Positions 24,836-35,538 of a stretch of 64,000 nt of DNA are shown here, piece after piece. Positions within the stretch are counted from its first letter, which is position 1, and each line of letters starts with the position of its first letter. The notes under the pieces were generated by a model, which was not told where the DNA came from, searched no databases, and saw nothing but the letters and a program-made list of their open reading frames with translations. The position numbers and the translations under genes are program-made. The stretch is from Fusarium oxysporum f. sp. lycopersici 4287 (lineage: Eukaryota > Ascomycota > Sordariomycetes > Hypocreales > Nectriaceae): assembly GCF_000149955.1 (NCBI RefSeq), contig NC_030986.1, forward strand, positions 2,425,886 to 2,489,885, given 5' to 3'.

Positions 24836-25592
24836 TCATGGCTTTCCGCCGAATCCCTGGGCCACGATTCTCTCAACGATCTTCTCAATAAAGGGAAACG
24901 AGGCAGCAGCTCCAGGTTCCGAGCCAACAACACCGCCCAGAGACTTCTCTGCATACTTGGCCATCATATCAACCTCAACATTGACAGTGTCACCCTTCTT
25001 CTTCTGCGCCACGACAACCCTCTCTTGGGTGTACGCAATCAGCATAACCTCCCACCATGCTTCATCATCGTTGACCTTGGTGACAGTCAAGCTTGTGCCA
25101 TCGATGGCGATAAAACCCTTGTACACAATGTACCGCAGCATATCCTTGCGGGCTGGTTGGAACCGGAAGGTCAAGGCATTGCCATCCTTCTCAACAGAGA
25201 GGATCTCGGCAGTAGTGTCGACATGACCCTGAACAAAGTGGCCGCCCATGCGGGTATCAGCCCGAACAGCACGCTCAAGGTTGACGTTACTGCCCTCCTT
25301 GAGATCGCCTAAGTTGGTGATGCGTAGAGTTTCGGGGGCAACGCCAATGGTGAAAGCCTCGGGGGTGAAGGATGTGACTGTAAGGCAGACGCCGTTGACA
25401 GAAATGGAGTCGCCGTCATGGCAGTCTGAGAGGAGCTTTGAGCCAGAAGGAATGGAAATGGTCAGAGAGGTGCCTCCTGTTGAGTCATTGGTGTTGAGGT
25501 TGGAGACAACTAGAAGCATGTGAGTGAGTGAGTATCTAATATTGAAGTGAACATAACGAACCTCCCACTTCTTCAACAATTCCGGTAAACAT
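24836..25592 (-). CDS. RIB5: Riboflavin synthase alpha subunit
   Basis: Dismutates two molecules of 6,7-dimethyl-8-ribityllumazine into riboflavin and a pyrimidine, the last step of vitamin B2 synthesis. Exon 1 is only 31 nt (25562-25592) and exon 2 is 24836-25509. The joined protein starts MFTGIVEEVG-VVSNLN, exactly the N-terminal signature of lumazine-binding domains, and is 234 aa (yeast about 238). Without the splice the longest frame begins in a spurious leader. Two homologous lumazine-binding repeats are visible: ISVNGVCLTV in the first and IAIDGTSLTV in the second, with GHFVQGHVD opening repeat two. The donor GTTCGT is weak; the acceptor is TTCTAG. It is divergent from ACL4. Confidence 0.94.
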
Positions 25593-26432
25593 GATGGGAA
25601 TATATGATTTGATGCCTGGGTCAGCGATGTTGAATAGGTAGGATTATATATCGAAGTTAACGGAAAGTCTACAGGTAACAAGCAATGACAAATGCTTAAT
25701 GAGTCGGATGGGTACTGATGCTATTCCACTCTGCCCCGCGGCCCGCGAATGCCCCGCACTGGCTCTGAAAGAAATACCGGGACAGCTTTGGGTTCTGATG
25801 CTTTATTGCCGCACAAGCATATCGATTTCGTAAAACTGTATTCAGAGTGGTAAAGTAGTTCCTTAGAAGCCCATTTGCCTAATCATCCGGCTTAATAAAC
25901 CTGCCAATCCGAATACTCATGACGGTTCGTGTCAGCCTCCCATGTTACCAGGCGGGGTGGCATTCTGTCAATCTCTGCCCCTCAGTCTTCAACGAAGTGC
26001 CTGGCTTTGAAAAAAGAAAGTGATAGCAATGTAAATGGTGAGACGTCAGCAGAGCACCTGGCTGGCACACGAAAATGGAAATTGCATTTAGTTTATCACC
26101 ATTTGTCAACTCTTGCCTGGAGAGGGAGAGACAATAATCAAAAACCAAGATTCTTGGCTGGCTTCCCTCATGGGTCGTTATCGATAAGACCCGCCTAAAT
26201 TTTTCAGTTTCCCACTCAACACCAAGGCACAAGCTTCTGACAGAACAAGACTGTCCATTAGCTACACAATATCTCGTTTAAAACTCTTGCAGCAGTCGCT
26301 ATTTGACTGGATCTCACACCCCGATATCTGACCGTGGCTCACATATAGCCTTATAGAATACTACTGCATCATTACTTCTTCTAGAAGCGTCGACATATCT
26401 CATATCAATCACACACCCCGCCTCATAGCATC
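25593..26432. promoter_or_regulatory. Divergent promoter region RIB5/ACL4
   Basis: 840 nt between start codons. No coding signal beyond short open frames without domains. I see no FMN-riboswitch-like structure in the stretch next to RIB5; fungi are not expected to have one. Confidence 0.45.
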
Positions 26433-27554
26433 ATGGCGCCCTCGAGACCTGACGCTAAAAAGACGAACCCGGACATCGCAAGACTCCTTGTCGATGCGCA
26501 AACTCAGCTCGAGGTCGGAAAATTAGAAGAGGCTGCCACGCTTGCCCAGCAGGCCCTTGATGCTACCGGTCAGGGCGGCGACTTTGAGCTCAGTGCTGCC
26601 AATCTTCTAGGCACAATTTTTGTCGAGTCCGGCGACATTGACGAGGCGCGAGCCGCGTTTGAGCGCGCAGTCTTTCTTGATGAAGATGGTACCGCAGATG
26701 AGAAGATTGGTGGAGGTCCTGAGAAGTTCCTGCTGCTTGCACAGCTTAGCGAGGAGGGTGGCCTCGATAGTGTGCAATGGTATGAGCGAGGTGCTACCGC
26801 TCTTCGAAAGCAGATCGCAGTCCTGAGCGAGCTCCGATCGCCAACCCCTGAGCAAAGGACCACCCTTCAAGAGAAGCAACACAAGCTCGGAGGAGTCCTG
26901 TGCGCTGTGGCTGAAGTGTACATGACCGATCTGTCATGGGAACCTGATGCCGAGTCACGTTGTGAGACTCTTATCACTGAGGCTATGCTCCTCGCCCCTG
27001 CTGCGCCAGAGACATGGCAAACAGTCGCCAATGTTAGAATCTCACAGAGCCGCGCCAACGAAGCCCAGACAGCTCTGCGCAGAAGTCTCGAGCTGTGGCA
27101 GAAACTCCCTCCTCAGCACCCTGATGTTCCCGAATTCCCCACCAGAATTGCGCTTGCTCGTTTGTTGATGGAGACTGAATTGGAAGATGAGGCATTGAGT
27201 GTGCTGGAGCGACTTGTTACAGATGACGACACAAGTGTTGAGGCATGGTACTTAGGTGGTTGGTGCCTATATATCACCGGCGAAAAGCTCAAGACTACTG
27301 CCTCAAAGCCATGGAACGACGAAGCCAAGGTCAGCGAGGAATGGAAGGGATCATGGAAGTCATCGCGGCAGTGGCTTATGCAGTGCTTGAAACTGTATCA
27401 ACAGCAGGATTACGAAGATGAGCGCCTGGGTGAGCATGCCAAGGAATTGCTATCAGAGATCAACAAGGAGCTTGGCGAGCCAGCTGATGGTGAGGAAGAT
27501 GACTGGGAGGATGCCAGCGATGGCGCAGAGGAAGACGCTGAAATGCAAGGTTGA
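26433..27554 (+). CDS. ACL4: RpL4 (uL4) assembly chaperone Acl4, TPR protein
   Basis: Dedicated chaperone that binds newly made ribosomal protein uL4 and escorts it to pre-60S particles. Single exon, 373 aa. The sequence is almost entirely tetratricopeptide-like: LLVDAQTQLEVGKLEEAATLAQQALD (TPR 1), then SAANLLGTIFVESGDIDEARAAFERAV (TPR 2), and later helical repeats around APETWQTVANVRISQSRANEAQTALRRSLELW and RIALARLLMETELEDEALSVLERLV. The C-terminus ends in a strongly acidic tail (EEDDWEDASDGAEEDAE), which suits a chaperone for a very basic ribosomal protein. Length and domain order match yeast Acl4. It is divergent from RIB5 and convergent with GIR2. Confidence 0.88.
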   Translation: MAPSRPDAKKTNPDIARLLVDAQTQLEVGKLEEAATLAQQALDATGQGGDFELSAANLLGTIFVESGDIDEARAAFERAVFLDEDGTADEKIGGGPEKFLLLAQLSEEGGLDSVQWYERGATALRKQIAVLSELRSPTPEQRTTLQEKQHKLGGVLCAVAEVYMTDLSWEPDAESRCETLITEAMLLAPAAPETWQTVANVRISQSRANEAQTALRRSLELWQKLPPQHPDVPEFPTRIALARLLMETELEDEALSVLERLVTDDDTSVEAWYLGGWCLYITGEKLKTTASKPWNDEAKVSEEWKGSWKSSRQWLMQCLKLYQQQDYEDERLGEHAKELLSEINKELGEPADGEEDDWEDASDGAEEDAEMQG

Positions 27555-27853
27555 TGACTTTATGCAAGGACAGAGAAATTGGACACGTGAGCATTACGTA
27601 TGGCGTTTAGGAACAAAAAATGGGCATATCTAGAAGAAATCTTGTTGCCTCTAGTTATAGTTAAAACTGGATGGTCCAGACCCAAGTCTATATCATCATG
27701 GCAGTACTAGGCCTCTCAAGGCCTGTCGTAGCCAACCAAGACCAGATAAATCCGTGGCAACATCCATCGTCTCATGCCGTAGTAAGCTGTTCGCCTTTTT
27801 GTATCAGTTCCCAAGCCCAAACTCCAAGTAATGCATGCTTGTTATATGCCACC

Positions 27854-28593
27854 TTATGCGGCCTCAACTTTAAGTTTCTCGATACCCTCGACAGGCATGT
27901 CGTCCTCTTCCTCTTCACCCTTACCAGCAAGACCCCTCTCCCAGAGCTGTCTACCCGTCATGCGGGCGGGTTCCTTGGTCTTCGCTTTCTTCAGCTCAGC
28001 AAGACGCTCGTCTTCCTCCTGCTGCCTCTTCTCCTCCATCTCCTTCAAGAAGCCCTCACGCCACTTCAAAAATGTCTCGGGCGTAACAGCTGTGCCGTGA
28101 AATTTCTTGTTCTCCTCTGCCTCAGCAGCCAGCGCAGCTTCCTCATGTGCCTTTGTGATGACGTCCTTGCGCTCTTGGACAAGCTGCTCGGCATTATCCT
28201 TCAGTGTTGATACGATTGCAAAGACCATGGCCATTCCGAGGTTTTCTTGAATGGTGTCGTCGAGACTGGCAAGGAGCTGGTCGCGGTCTTCTGCAATGTT
28301 GAAGTGTTCGTGGGGTGTGGCATTTGGAGGAGCGAGGATGTCGAGATGAGGTGGCTTTTCGGGATAATCTTCTGGATATCTCACTTGGAGAAGTATGGTA
28401 GGAGGATCTTGATCTTCTTCACCTGGAATGTCTAACGCGACTGATACTCTAAACTCGGTTTCAGAGATATCTACAGCAATGGTTAGGCAAAAAAGACAAC
28501 ATGTTTTTTCAGCAGCAGATTTGTACCTGTGATTTCATCAGGGAAAATAGATTCAAGCACTTCGCGCTCTTCGATCTGATCTTCTCGCCCCAT
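27854..28593 (-). CDS. GIR2: RWD-domain protein Gir2 (RWDD1/DFRP2 family)
   Basis: Gir2 binds the translation GTPase Rbg2/DRG2 and also Gcn1, acting on translating ribosomes and amino-acid starvation signalling. Exons 28527-28593 and 27854-28470 (minus) join to 227 aa; the intron has a CTAAC branch site and acceptor TGTAG. The start MGREDQIEEREVLESIFPDEIT is the classic N-terminus of an RWD domain, and the YPEDYPEKPP signature follows across residues 50-60. The second half is a charged coiled-coil region (EEMEEKRQQEEDERLAEL), ending in the conserved MTGRQLWERGL, which mediates DRG binding in relatives. The unspliced frame would start inside the RWD domain at the YPEDY motif. Confidence 0.9.
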
Positions 28594-29098
28594 TTTGGCG
28601 GGCTGTCTTCGGGAGCCTTTATAACTGTAAAATGTTACTTTTGATAGAGCCGAATGACGAGAGTCCCAAGAGTCCTCATGGGAGTGGGGAGGTTTACAGG
28701 CCGCGGGGTGTAAGGCGGAACAGGTTTAGTGTCTCGTTGACCGCCCGGCATTTCTAAATACTCTACCGTCCGTGTTAGTCATGGGCGGCTCACACTCTGA
28801 CTTCTAATTTACTGGACGATTAGGTATATATCTCATCTTCAATCGATGGCTTCTCAAGACATGGTCCGAATTTATATCATTGAAATCTCACGGACCTCGT
28901 GGACGTACTTGTGGACTTCAGTATATTACTCTGTCTTGTTCATCTCCTTGCTTCGTCACGCTTCAATCAATCCTATTGTTGCTCAGCTTCCCCCACATTC
29001 ATATGCGCCAGGTGAAACTTGATGCAATACCCACTATCCAATGACCTCAAAGCTCCCGTTTCCTTGCATATTGATCTTAGAGATACCGACCGGCCCGA
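28594..29098. other. Intergenic region between GIR2 and dual-specificity phosphatase
   Basis: About 500 nt; presumably the GIR2 promoter and the 3' UTR of the phosphatase gene on the same strand. No gene or structural RNA seen. Confidence 0.45.
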
Positions 29099-29785
29099 TC
29101 AATATTCGTCCCAGTCACAGAGCGGGACTATGGGCTCGTTACCCGTTAATCCCTTTGCTGCCAGTCTTACAGCTCGGCCATCAAGGTAACTCTGATAGGG
29201 TGCCTTGGGGATTCGCTTCTGGTTGTCCTCCCATAGTTGATATTCGACAGCTTGCCAAACTTGGAGTTGGTCCATAAAGTTCCCTCGCGGCTTCACCTTT
29301 CGCCTTGCCCTGACTTCAGCGATAATGACGTCCAAACTCAGTTGTCGTTGACGCATCAGATATGCTATTGCAACGGAAGCTGATCGGGACATCCCAAGGC
29401 GACAATGGATCAATACATTCGATTCTCGCGCCGAATCTTCGCTTTCGATGGTTGAAGCCGTGTCAGGGTCGAATTCTTCTGAGATAAAAGAAGATGGCGA
29501 CCGCAGTGAACCGTGACGATCTAGTTGTAGGTCGATAAAGTCGCAGATGTCGTCTAATAAGCAGAGGATGTCCATCGTTGAATTATCAAGGCAAGGCACA
29601 AATAGATGGCACTCTTGGGGGACAATTTGCCTGTTTTTGGGACTCTCCCATTTCGAATATGGGCCGTCCAAGAGGGAGACTATTGCTGTGATGTTGTGAT
29701 GGCGAAGAACATTGCGATTCATGGAACTTGCAACATTCCCAACAAACAGATTAGGGGCAACCTGAGAAATTGATGGGGAGTCCAT
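29099..29785 (-). CDS. Dual-specificity protein phosphatase (DSP)
   Basis: Predicted Ser/Thr/Tyr phosphatase with the Cys-based mechanism. Intronless; 228 aa from the ATG at 29785 (MDSPSISQVAPNLFVGN), with 36 more residues if the upstream in-frame ATG at 29893 is used. The domain start (ISQVAPNLFVGNVASS) is typical for small DSPs. The general-acid loop is VPCLDNSTMDIL and the P-loop HCRLGMSRSAS has the catalytic Cys and Arg of HCx5R. Between these two elements lies an insert of about 35 aa rich in Ser, Glu and Asp (SFISEEFDPDTAS...), longer than in typical DSPs. Downstream is the usual ARRKVKPRGNFMDQLQ. The substrate is unknown. The call as DSP is secure. Confidence 0.9.
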   Translation of the reverse strand: MDSPSISQVAPNLFVGNVASSMNRNVLRHHNITAIVSLLDGPYSKWESPKNRQIVPQECHLFVPCLDNSTMDILCLLDDICDFIDLQLDRHGSLRSPSSFISEEFDPDTASTIESEDSARESNVLIHCRLGMSRSASVAIAYLMRQRQLSLDVIIAEVRARRKVKPRGNFMDQLQVWQAVEYQLWEDNQKRIPKAPYQSYLDGRAVRLAAKGLTGNEPIVPLCDWDEY

Positions 29786-30673
29786 ATTATCTGTGATTGA
29801 TGAGAGTCGGCTCTTTTTAGTTTCAATTGACTCTGGAAAGTGAAAGTTGATCGTACTCAGATCACCAACGCCGGAGCCGGGAACGTGCTGCATTGCACTT
29901 ATGCAGACCCCTCACATGCAGAGGCTACTTCAGTGGCAACTCACAGGACTTCAATGCCTGTTATATTGTGCGATAAGTTCATTGTGGCACCGAATATCCT
30001 TGGATTCCTGGGCCTATGAACGTGTTTCAGTCAACGGACGTATAATATGAGGCTGGACTCGGTAGTATATCAACTGCAGTCGGGATATGCAATTTTCAAC
30101 CCAGGGGAGCGAAATAGTATTATCATGTTAATTGGACAAGGTTTTCTGCATCAAGATTCCTTCAAATACGATTGTATTCGCTTTTGATCTGTGGTCCCCG
30201 TACTATTAGTTGGTGCTGAACTCGCCGTCAGACACTTCATCTAGCGCTCAAGAGACATCGTCACATCCAATCTTTCTAGTTACCAATTATTACAGTCTTC
30301 AGCACCCGGGATCTCTTATTTGTCTAGAACTACTCTCTTGTGATTCATTTCTAGACTGCAACTCGAGACCATATGCCCAGCTCGAAGAGATCACAGGTAA
30401 GAAACTCGTTAAGACAAATATATAACCACCCAGCATGAATATCAACTGGGACTTATTTAGCATTTAATACATCACAACAAAACCGAGGTGTCTTTGTTTC
30501 AAGCTCGTTAGTGTAAGAGGATGGCAAGGGGTGCACGTGACTCATAGAACCTGGATCAGAAAAATGGGACCGCTCTTATCAGTTAGCCAAGCGCGGGAGT
30601 TCAACCTTATCGCTAGAAAAAAAAGTTGCTGAACTGAATTGCGACTCTGCATCTACCCATCAAGTTCACGACA
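29786..30673. promoter_or_regulatory. Divergent promoter region phosphatase/PUF6
   Basis: About 890 nt with no supportable gene. A CACGTGAC element lies at 30534-30541, 133 nt before the PUF6 start; this sequence matches the Cbf1/bHLH-type core. Confidence 0.45.
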
Positions 30674-32782
30674 ATGGCTACCAAAACCGCAGCTGTTGGC
30701 AACAAGCGAAAGTCCGCTCCTGGCGGCAAGGCCAAAACTGATTCTAAAGTTAAGAAGGCTCGACTTGATGAGACCAAAGTCCGAAAACAACCTGTTGAAG
30801 AGCCCGAGGACGATGATATGGAGGACGTTTCAGACGAGGAGGACGGCGGTGCCGAACTGAGTGAACAGGCTCCTCAGAAGTCTTCGAATGGTGCTCAAAA
30901 CGGAAAGAACTTTGAGCGAGGTATGCTATTTTGTAGATACTGCACGCGCGCCTGGCCAATGCTAACTGTTCTCCTAGGCCAAACTTCACGCGAATCCCAT
31001 GCTAAACAAAAGCAGCTCGCCCAAGAGCGCAAGGCCGCTAAGCCTCTTGCTGACGAAGTTCAACGCACAAAGAAGCTGTGGGAACGGCTGCGACGAAAGT
31101 CTCACGTTCCCAAGGAGGAGCGACAGACATTGGTCGACGAACTATTCACCATCATCACGGGTCGCATTAAGGACTTCGTCCTCAAGCACGATGCTGTGCG
31201 AGCTGTTCAAACCGCCATCAAATACGCCTCACCCGAGCAGAGGAAGCAGATTGCCCGTGAGCTGAAGGGTACATATGCTCAGCTTGCTGAGAGTCGATAT
31301 GCCAAGTTCTTGATCGGAAAGCTTCTTGTCCAGAACGATGAGGAGATCCGCGATATCATTATCCCCGAATTTTACGGCCGTGTCCGAAAGATGATCAACC
31401 ACGCCGAGGCATCATGGATTCTCGACGATATTTACCGAGGCGTTGCGACAAAGGAGCAAAAGGCCATTCTTCTCCGCGAGTGGTACGGTCCCGAGTTCTC
31501 TCTTAAGGAGCTCACCAAGGACACGGAGCCCACTGCCGACCTCAAGACTATCCTGGAAGCTGAGCCCAGCAAGCGCAGCCCCATTATGAAGAGTCTGGTT
31601 GACATGATCGGCTCTCTTGTCAACAAGAAGATGACCGGTTTCACTATGCTCCATGATGCCATGTTCCAGTACTTCTCCAACACCCAGGTCGGCACGGAAG
31701 AGTTCACCGAGTTCTTCGAGATGGTCAAGGGCGACGAGAGCGGAGATTTGTTGAAGAACATGGCTTTCACTCGTAATGGCGCCAAGCTCACATGTCTGCT
31801 TCTTGCCCATGGCTCCTCAAAGGACCGAAAGCAGATTCTCAAGACTTATAAGGACACCTACCTCCTTATGTCCGGCGATATTTGGGCCCACCTTATCCTC
31901 CTTACCGCCTACGACGTCGTCGATGACACCAAACTGACTGCCAAGACCATCTTTCCCGAACTCATCGGCGAAGGCGAGAACATCGCCCAGAATGTTGTCG
32001 CAACAGCCAACAACCCCTTTGCCAGGTCAACGATTCTCTACCTTTTCGAGGGATTAGCCAAGAGCCTTTTCCCTTCTAGCCAATCATTCGATGTCGAGCT
32101 TCTCAAGGAGGTTCACGAGATCCGGAAGACAACAAGTAAGAAAGATGAGGACATTCGACGCAACGAACTCATTACTGCTGTTTCTCCCCAGCTCATCACC
32201 GCCATCGCAGAGGCACCCACTGAGCTGACCGCGACCGCTTTTGGCTGCCAGTTCATTACCGACGTTCTTCTCTCGGGAGTTGGTGAAAAGCAAGCTGCTC
32301 TTGAGGCCATTGCTCAATCAGCCAGCGGTGACCCCAGCCAGGAGCCAGCCGAAGACGATCTCCAACCCCAGATCCACATTTCACGGACACCTCACGGCGC
32401 TCGCATGCTCAAGTCGTTAATCCAAGGGGGCAAATATGACAAAGCAGCTGGCAAGATCATCCCTGTAGACCCTCCTCTGGAGTTCTCCAACACTCTCTAT
32501 CCCGTCATCAAGGAACACATCATGGACTGGGCCACCGGCCCCGGCTCATTTGTTGTTGTGGGTCTTCTTGAGGCCCGTGACTTCAGTGAGGTTGATGCGC
32601 TCAAGAAAACACTCAAGAAGAACAAGAAGATTCTTGAGAAGGCTGCGACAGAAGAGACAGCTGAGCAGAAGGCGGCACGTGAGGCTCAGGAAACTGCGCC
32701 TAAGGGAGTTAAGAAGGGTAAGAAGAAGGGCGACAAGCCTGTTGGTAATGCTGGTAGCAAGCTTTTGTTGGAGAAGTTGTAA
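30674..32782 (+). CDS. PUF6: Pumilio-family 60S assembly factor Puf6
   Basis: Nucleolar RNA-binding protein of the PUM-C/Puf6 type, used in pre-60S assembly and, in yeast, in translational control of ASH1 mRNA. The frame is open across 702 codons, but a classic intron (GTATGC...GCTAAC...CTAG, 30921-30977, 57 nt) lies inside; removal gives 683 aa with a more natural ERGQTSRESH junction. The N-terminus is Lys/Asp/Glu-rich, with a likely nuclear signal. From about residue 100 onward PUF-like helical repeats appear (KHDAVRAVQTAIKYAS, SRYAKFLIGKLL, EASWILDDIYRG), followed by the CPL domain and a basic KKGKKKGDK tail. Because the intron is a multiple of three without a stop, both forms are translatable. 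Confidence 0.93.
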   Translation: MATKTAAVGNKRKSAPGGKAKTDSKVKKARLDETKVRKQPVEEPEDDDMEDVSDEEDGGAELSEQAPQKSSNGAQNGKNFERGMLFCRYCTRAWPMLTVLLGQTSRESHAKQKQLAQERKAAKPLADEVQRTKKLWERLRRKSHVPKEERQTLVDELFTIITGRIKDFVLKHDAVRAVQTAIKYASPEQRKQIARELKGTYAQLAESRYAKFLIGKLLVQNDEEIRDIIIPEFYGRVRKMINHAEASWILDDIYRGVATKEQKAILLREWYGPEFSLKELTKDTEPTADLKTILEAEPSKRSPIMKSLVDMIGSLVNKKMTGFTMLHDAMFQYFSNTQVGTEEFTEFFEMVKGDESGDLLKNMAFTRNGAKLTCLLLAHGSSKDRKQILKTYKDTYLLMSGDIWAHLILLTAYDVVDDTKLTAKTIFPELIGEGENIAQNVVATANNPFARSTILYLFEGLAKSLFPSSQSFDVELLKEVHEIRKTTSKKDEDIRRNELITAVSPQLITAIAEAPTELTATAFGCQFITDVLLSGVGEKQAALEAIAQSASGDPSQEPAEDDLQPQIHISRTPHGARMLKSLIQGGKYDKAAGKIIPVDPPLEFSNTLYPVIKEHIMDWATGPGSFVVVGLLEARDFSEVDALKKTLKKNKKILEKAATEETAEQKAAREAQETAPKGVKKGKKKGDKPVGNAGSKLLLEKL

Positions 32783-34265
32783 AGCACAGTTTGAAGATAT
32801 TGGACAATGGATAGAGATGAGGTGCTTTATTTATCATATATCAGGCGTATAAAACTAGGGTGTTTTTGACAATGATATCACGGACTATGATATGCTGCTT
32901 ATCCATTTTCTGACTGCCCATTGCAGCCAAGTGATCAGCACTGATTTTCATCGAATATTGCGAGCACGATGAAACGATGCACGAAGTACTGTTTTCATTT
33001 CACCATTACGAAGGAGATGCGCCAGGCAATCATTGGCTGCCTTGGGTTGGTGCAGTGCAACGATGTACACAACTAACGGTTACAGTATTGCGCCGCAAGG
33101 GTCACACATGGCAGTGACGGTTTTATCTGCCTGTATCTTGATGAGGCTTCCACAATACGGGCTCTTTGGGACGTAGGGCTTGTAAGGAATGGACTGTGGT
33201 GTAGGTGCGTAAAGAAGTGGGAGGACACCATGGAATGGAAATTGTCATATACATACTTACATCTGGATGCTAACCCACCTTCTACGTATATCACTCGAGT
33301 GTGCTTTGGGCGACTTCTTTGTGCTTTACAGAAGAGTGCCTGGCCGTTGAATATAGTGGCCTTTCAAAGGTGTTGCGTAACTCTGTGTTGCCATGGCAGT
33401 TAGAAGTGTTACAGTGATCCAACGTTTCATACTACCTTGCCTAGGTGTGAAGATCAATTAATGGCTTTAGATTTCTGTGAGGCATCCAGAGTTCAGGAGG
33501 AGACTGGGGCAACTGGGCTGCCAATCTTTTCACTAGCAGATGGGTTATAGGCACAGAGCAATACCACCGAACCATGATAAATCGAGTATGTTTATGTTAG
33601 CTTGACTTGAGTATATTCAAACCTATCACACTCCTCGGCTCCCACGAGGTGTGTTCGTGATCTGATGATTCGCAAACTGTTGCACGGGGGAGGTACTTAT
33701 TTGCTACAAAACAATCGTCACTCAGCTATAGGAGGTACCTTAGCCATTTGTTAAGGTACGCTGTGAGTATACCCAAGTACCTCTTTGTAATATGGCTTTT
33801 GATCGTGATTTTTAAGTGGCCGTGATGGAGGAAGTTTGGCCGACAGCTGTTGGCAGCTGGCAACTGACAAACTTCCTTTGCCTCCGCCCCCTTTCCTTCT
33901 CATTGTATCAGGCGGAACCCGCCAAAACGCGCGCAACGTCACAAATGCAATCGTTTCATTTCTCCTCGATTCTCTGCTTTCTTCTCTTCTTCCTTGATTT
34001 TCGTTCGTTTGTGTGCTTTTCTATCAAGTCGGCGGTAATATCATCCACCTTTTTAGGAGCAGAGTAACAGAATCTTGCGTAGGTACTTACCTTCTTCTCC
34101 CCAGATTCACGGAGACTGCGATACTATATCAAACGAAACTGCTTGGGGTGGCTACAAACGCAAACCAATATCATACTCAACAGGGAGCGAAACCCAGGCA
34201 GACAAATATTCTTTTCTTCCTCTCGACTGCCCGTTTGCTTCTCTTGCTATACTGTGTTTGCCGAT
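32783..34265. other. Long intergenic region with GGTACC-type motifs
   Basis: 1.48 kb without recognised gene. Notable are the GGTACC at 33734-33739 with nearby AAGGTAC and AAGTACC repeats, and a C/T-rich stretch around 33880-34010 that looks like the promoter of the next gene. Short frames here lack any domain. Confidence 0.5.
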
Positions 34266-35538
34266 ATGGCCACAAGCCTACAATCTCGCCATGGAAAAGA
34301 ATGCCGCGCTGACAAGGCATACCACGAATGTAGTTACTTCGACTTTGAGTTTAAAGGCTGCTGCTCTCACAATCCATGCATCAGGCCTCGTGGCTGTCGC
34401 GACGACGATTCTTCAGACCACGGTTCGTGGGTAACTCGCGACATGTCAGACACCGAGAGCAGTGCTTCAGAGACCACTGTTATTGAGAGTGTCATAGATG
34501 TGAGGTCTGCTGTTGGGAGCATTTTCACTGCGAGCTTTCCTTCAGATGACTCTGACACCGAAAGCACTCTCGTGACTCGAAGACGGCCCTCTTCCCACAC
34601 CAGCATGGACGACGATACTGAGAACGACGCTTCGCCTCGTAGACATTCACACTCGAAGACTATGACAGACTCGGGTACTACTCGCACAATCCCTAACTCG
34701 ATTCGAATTACGGTGACCAAGAATACGGTTATATTCACCAGCAAGCTGCCTTCCAGCAGCACATCCATTGAATCAATCACCGAGACCGCAGTCGATACAA
34801 TCCCAACCGCCTCCTCCCAGAGTACGCCGGCCCAGATCCCCACAGAGACAGAAGCCTCGAGCCTTTCAACAGATGATAGTGACTCTGGAGGTCCTTCCAT
34901 TGGTCTCATTGTAGGAGGCGTGGTTGGGGGTGTTGCGGCTCTAGCTCTTATAGTTCTCGTTGTGATTATTCTTCGTCATCGCAAGGATACCAACGAGCAA
35001 CTTGATAGTGCTGATATGCCCTACAACAACTTTGATGAGAAGGAGGAAAAGAGTTACCTCAGCCGGATGTTGTCACGCAGCACCAACAGGGGAGGCACCG
35101 ATCCGTTTGCGCCATTTGGAGGTACGTCTCGTCGATATGCACCATCAGAGTCATCATCAGAAGTGACCGACTCTTTTCCGAAACAAACACTAAAACTACT
35201 CTGCAGGCCGTATCGACAGAGTAGACGATCCCCTCCGCCCACCCACTGGCACTTTTGAGATGGATGCCACAGAAAACGTTGTTCATGAGCTTCCGACAGC
35301 CACTTTCAGCGACGCCCAAGCAAATGAGTCTCAGACAGGAGGTCATGCGGCTGCCGGCCAGCCAGGCCGTCCTTTCCAAAATGGACCTGCCGCAGCACCT
35401 GAATATCCCCCGGCGACTATGTATCCTGTTGACCCTCGGGCCAACCTCAACGCCACTCTTGAAGATCGCCAACAAAAACAGTTTGTCAACCACTGGAATC
35501 AGTATAAAGCCCTGGGAGAGGGTGCGCATCAAGGATAA
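34266..35538 (+). CDS. Single-pass membrane protein with Cys-rich N-terminal module
   Basis: Two exons, 34266-35121 and 35207-35538, join in phase to 395 aa. The N-terminus holds six cysteines in 32 residues, arranged C-x8-C-x9-CC-x4-C-x5-C (FKGCCSHNPC as core), a module I associate with many secreted or membrane proteins of ascomycetes. Next comes a long Ser/Thr/Asp-rich stretch (about 45-210), suited to O-mannosylation, then one strong transmembrane helix at about 212-235 (IGLIVGGVVGGVAALALIVLV) followed by RHRKD, which places the C-terminal 155 aa inside the cell. The layout resembles wall-stress sensors (Mid2/Wsc style), but there is no clear signal peptide. The cytoplasmic tail has PFAPFGG and Tyr-containing motifs. 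Function unknown. Confidence 0.75.
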
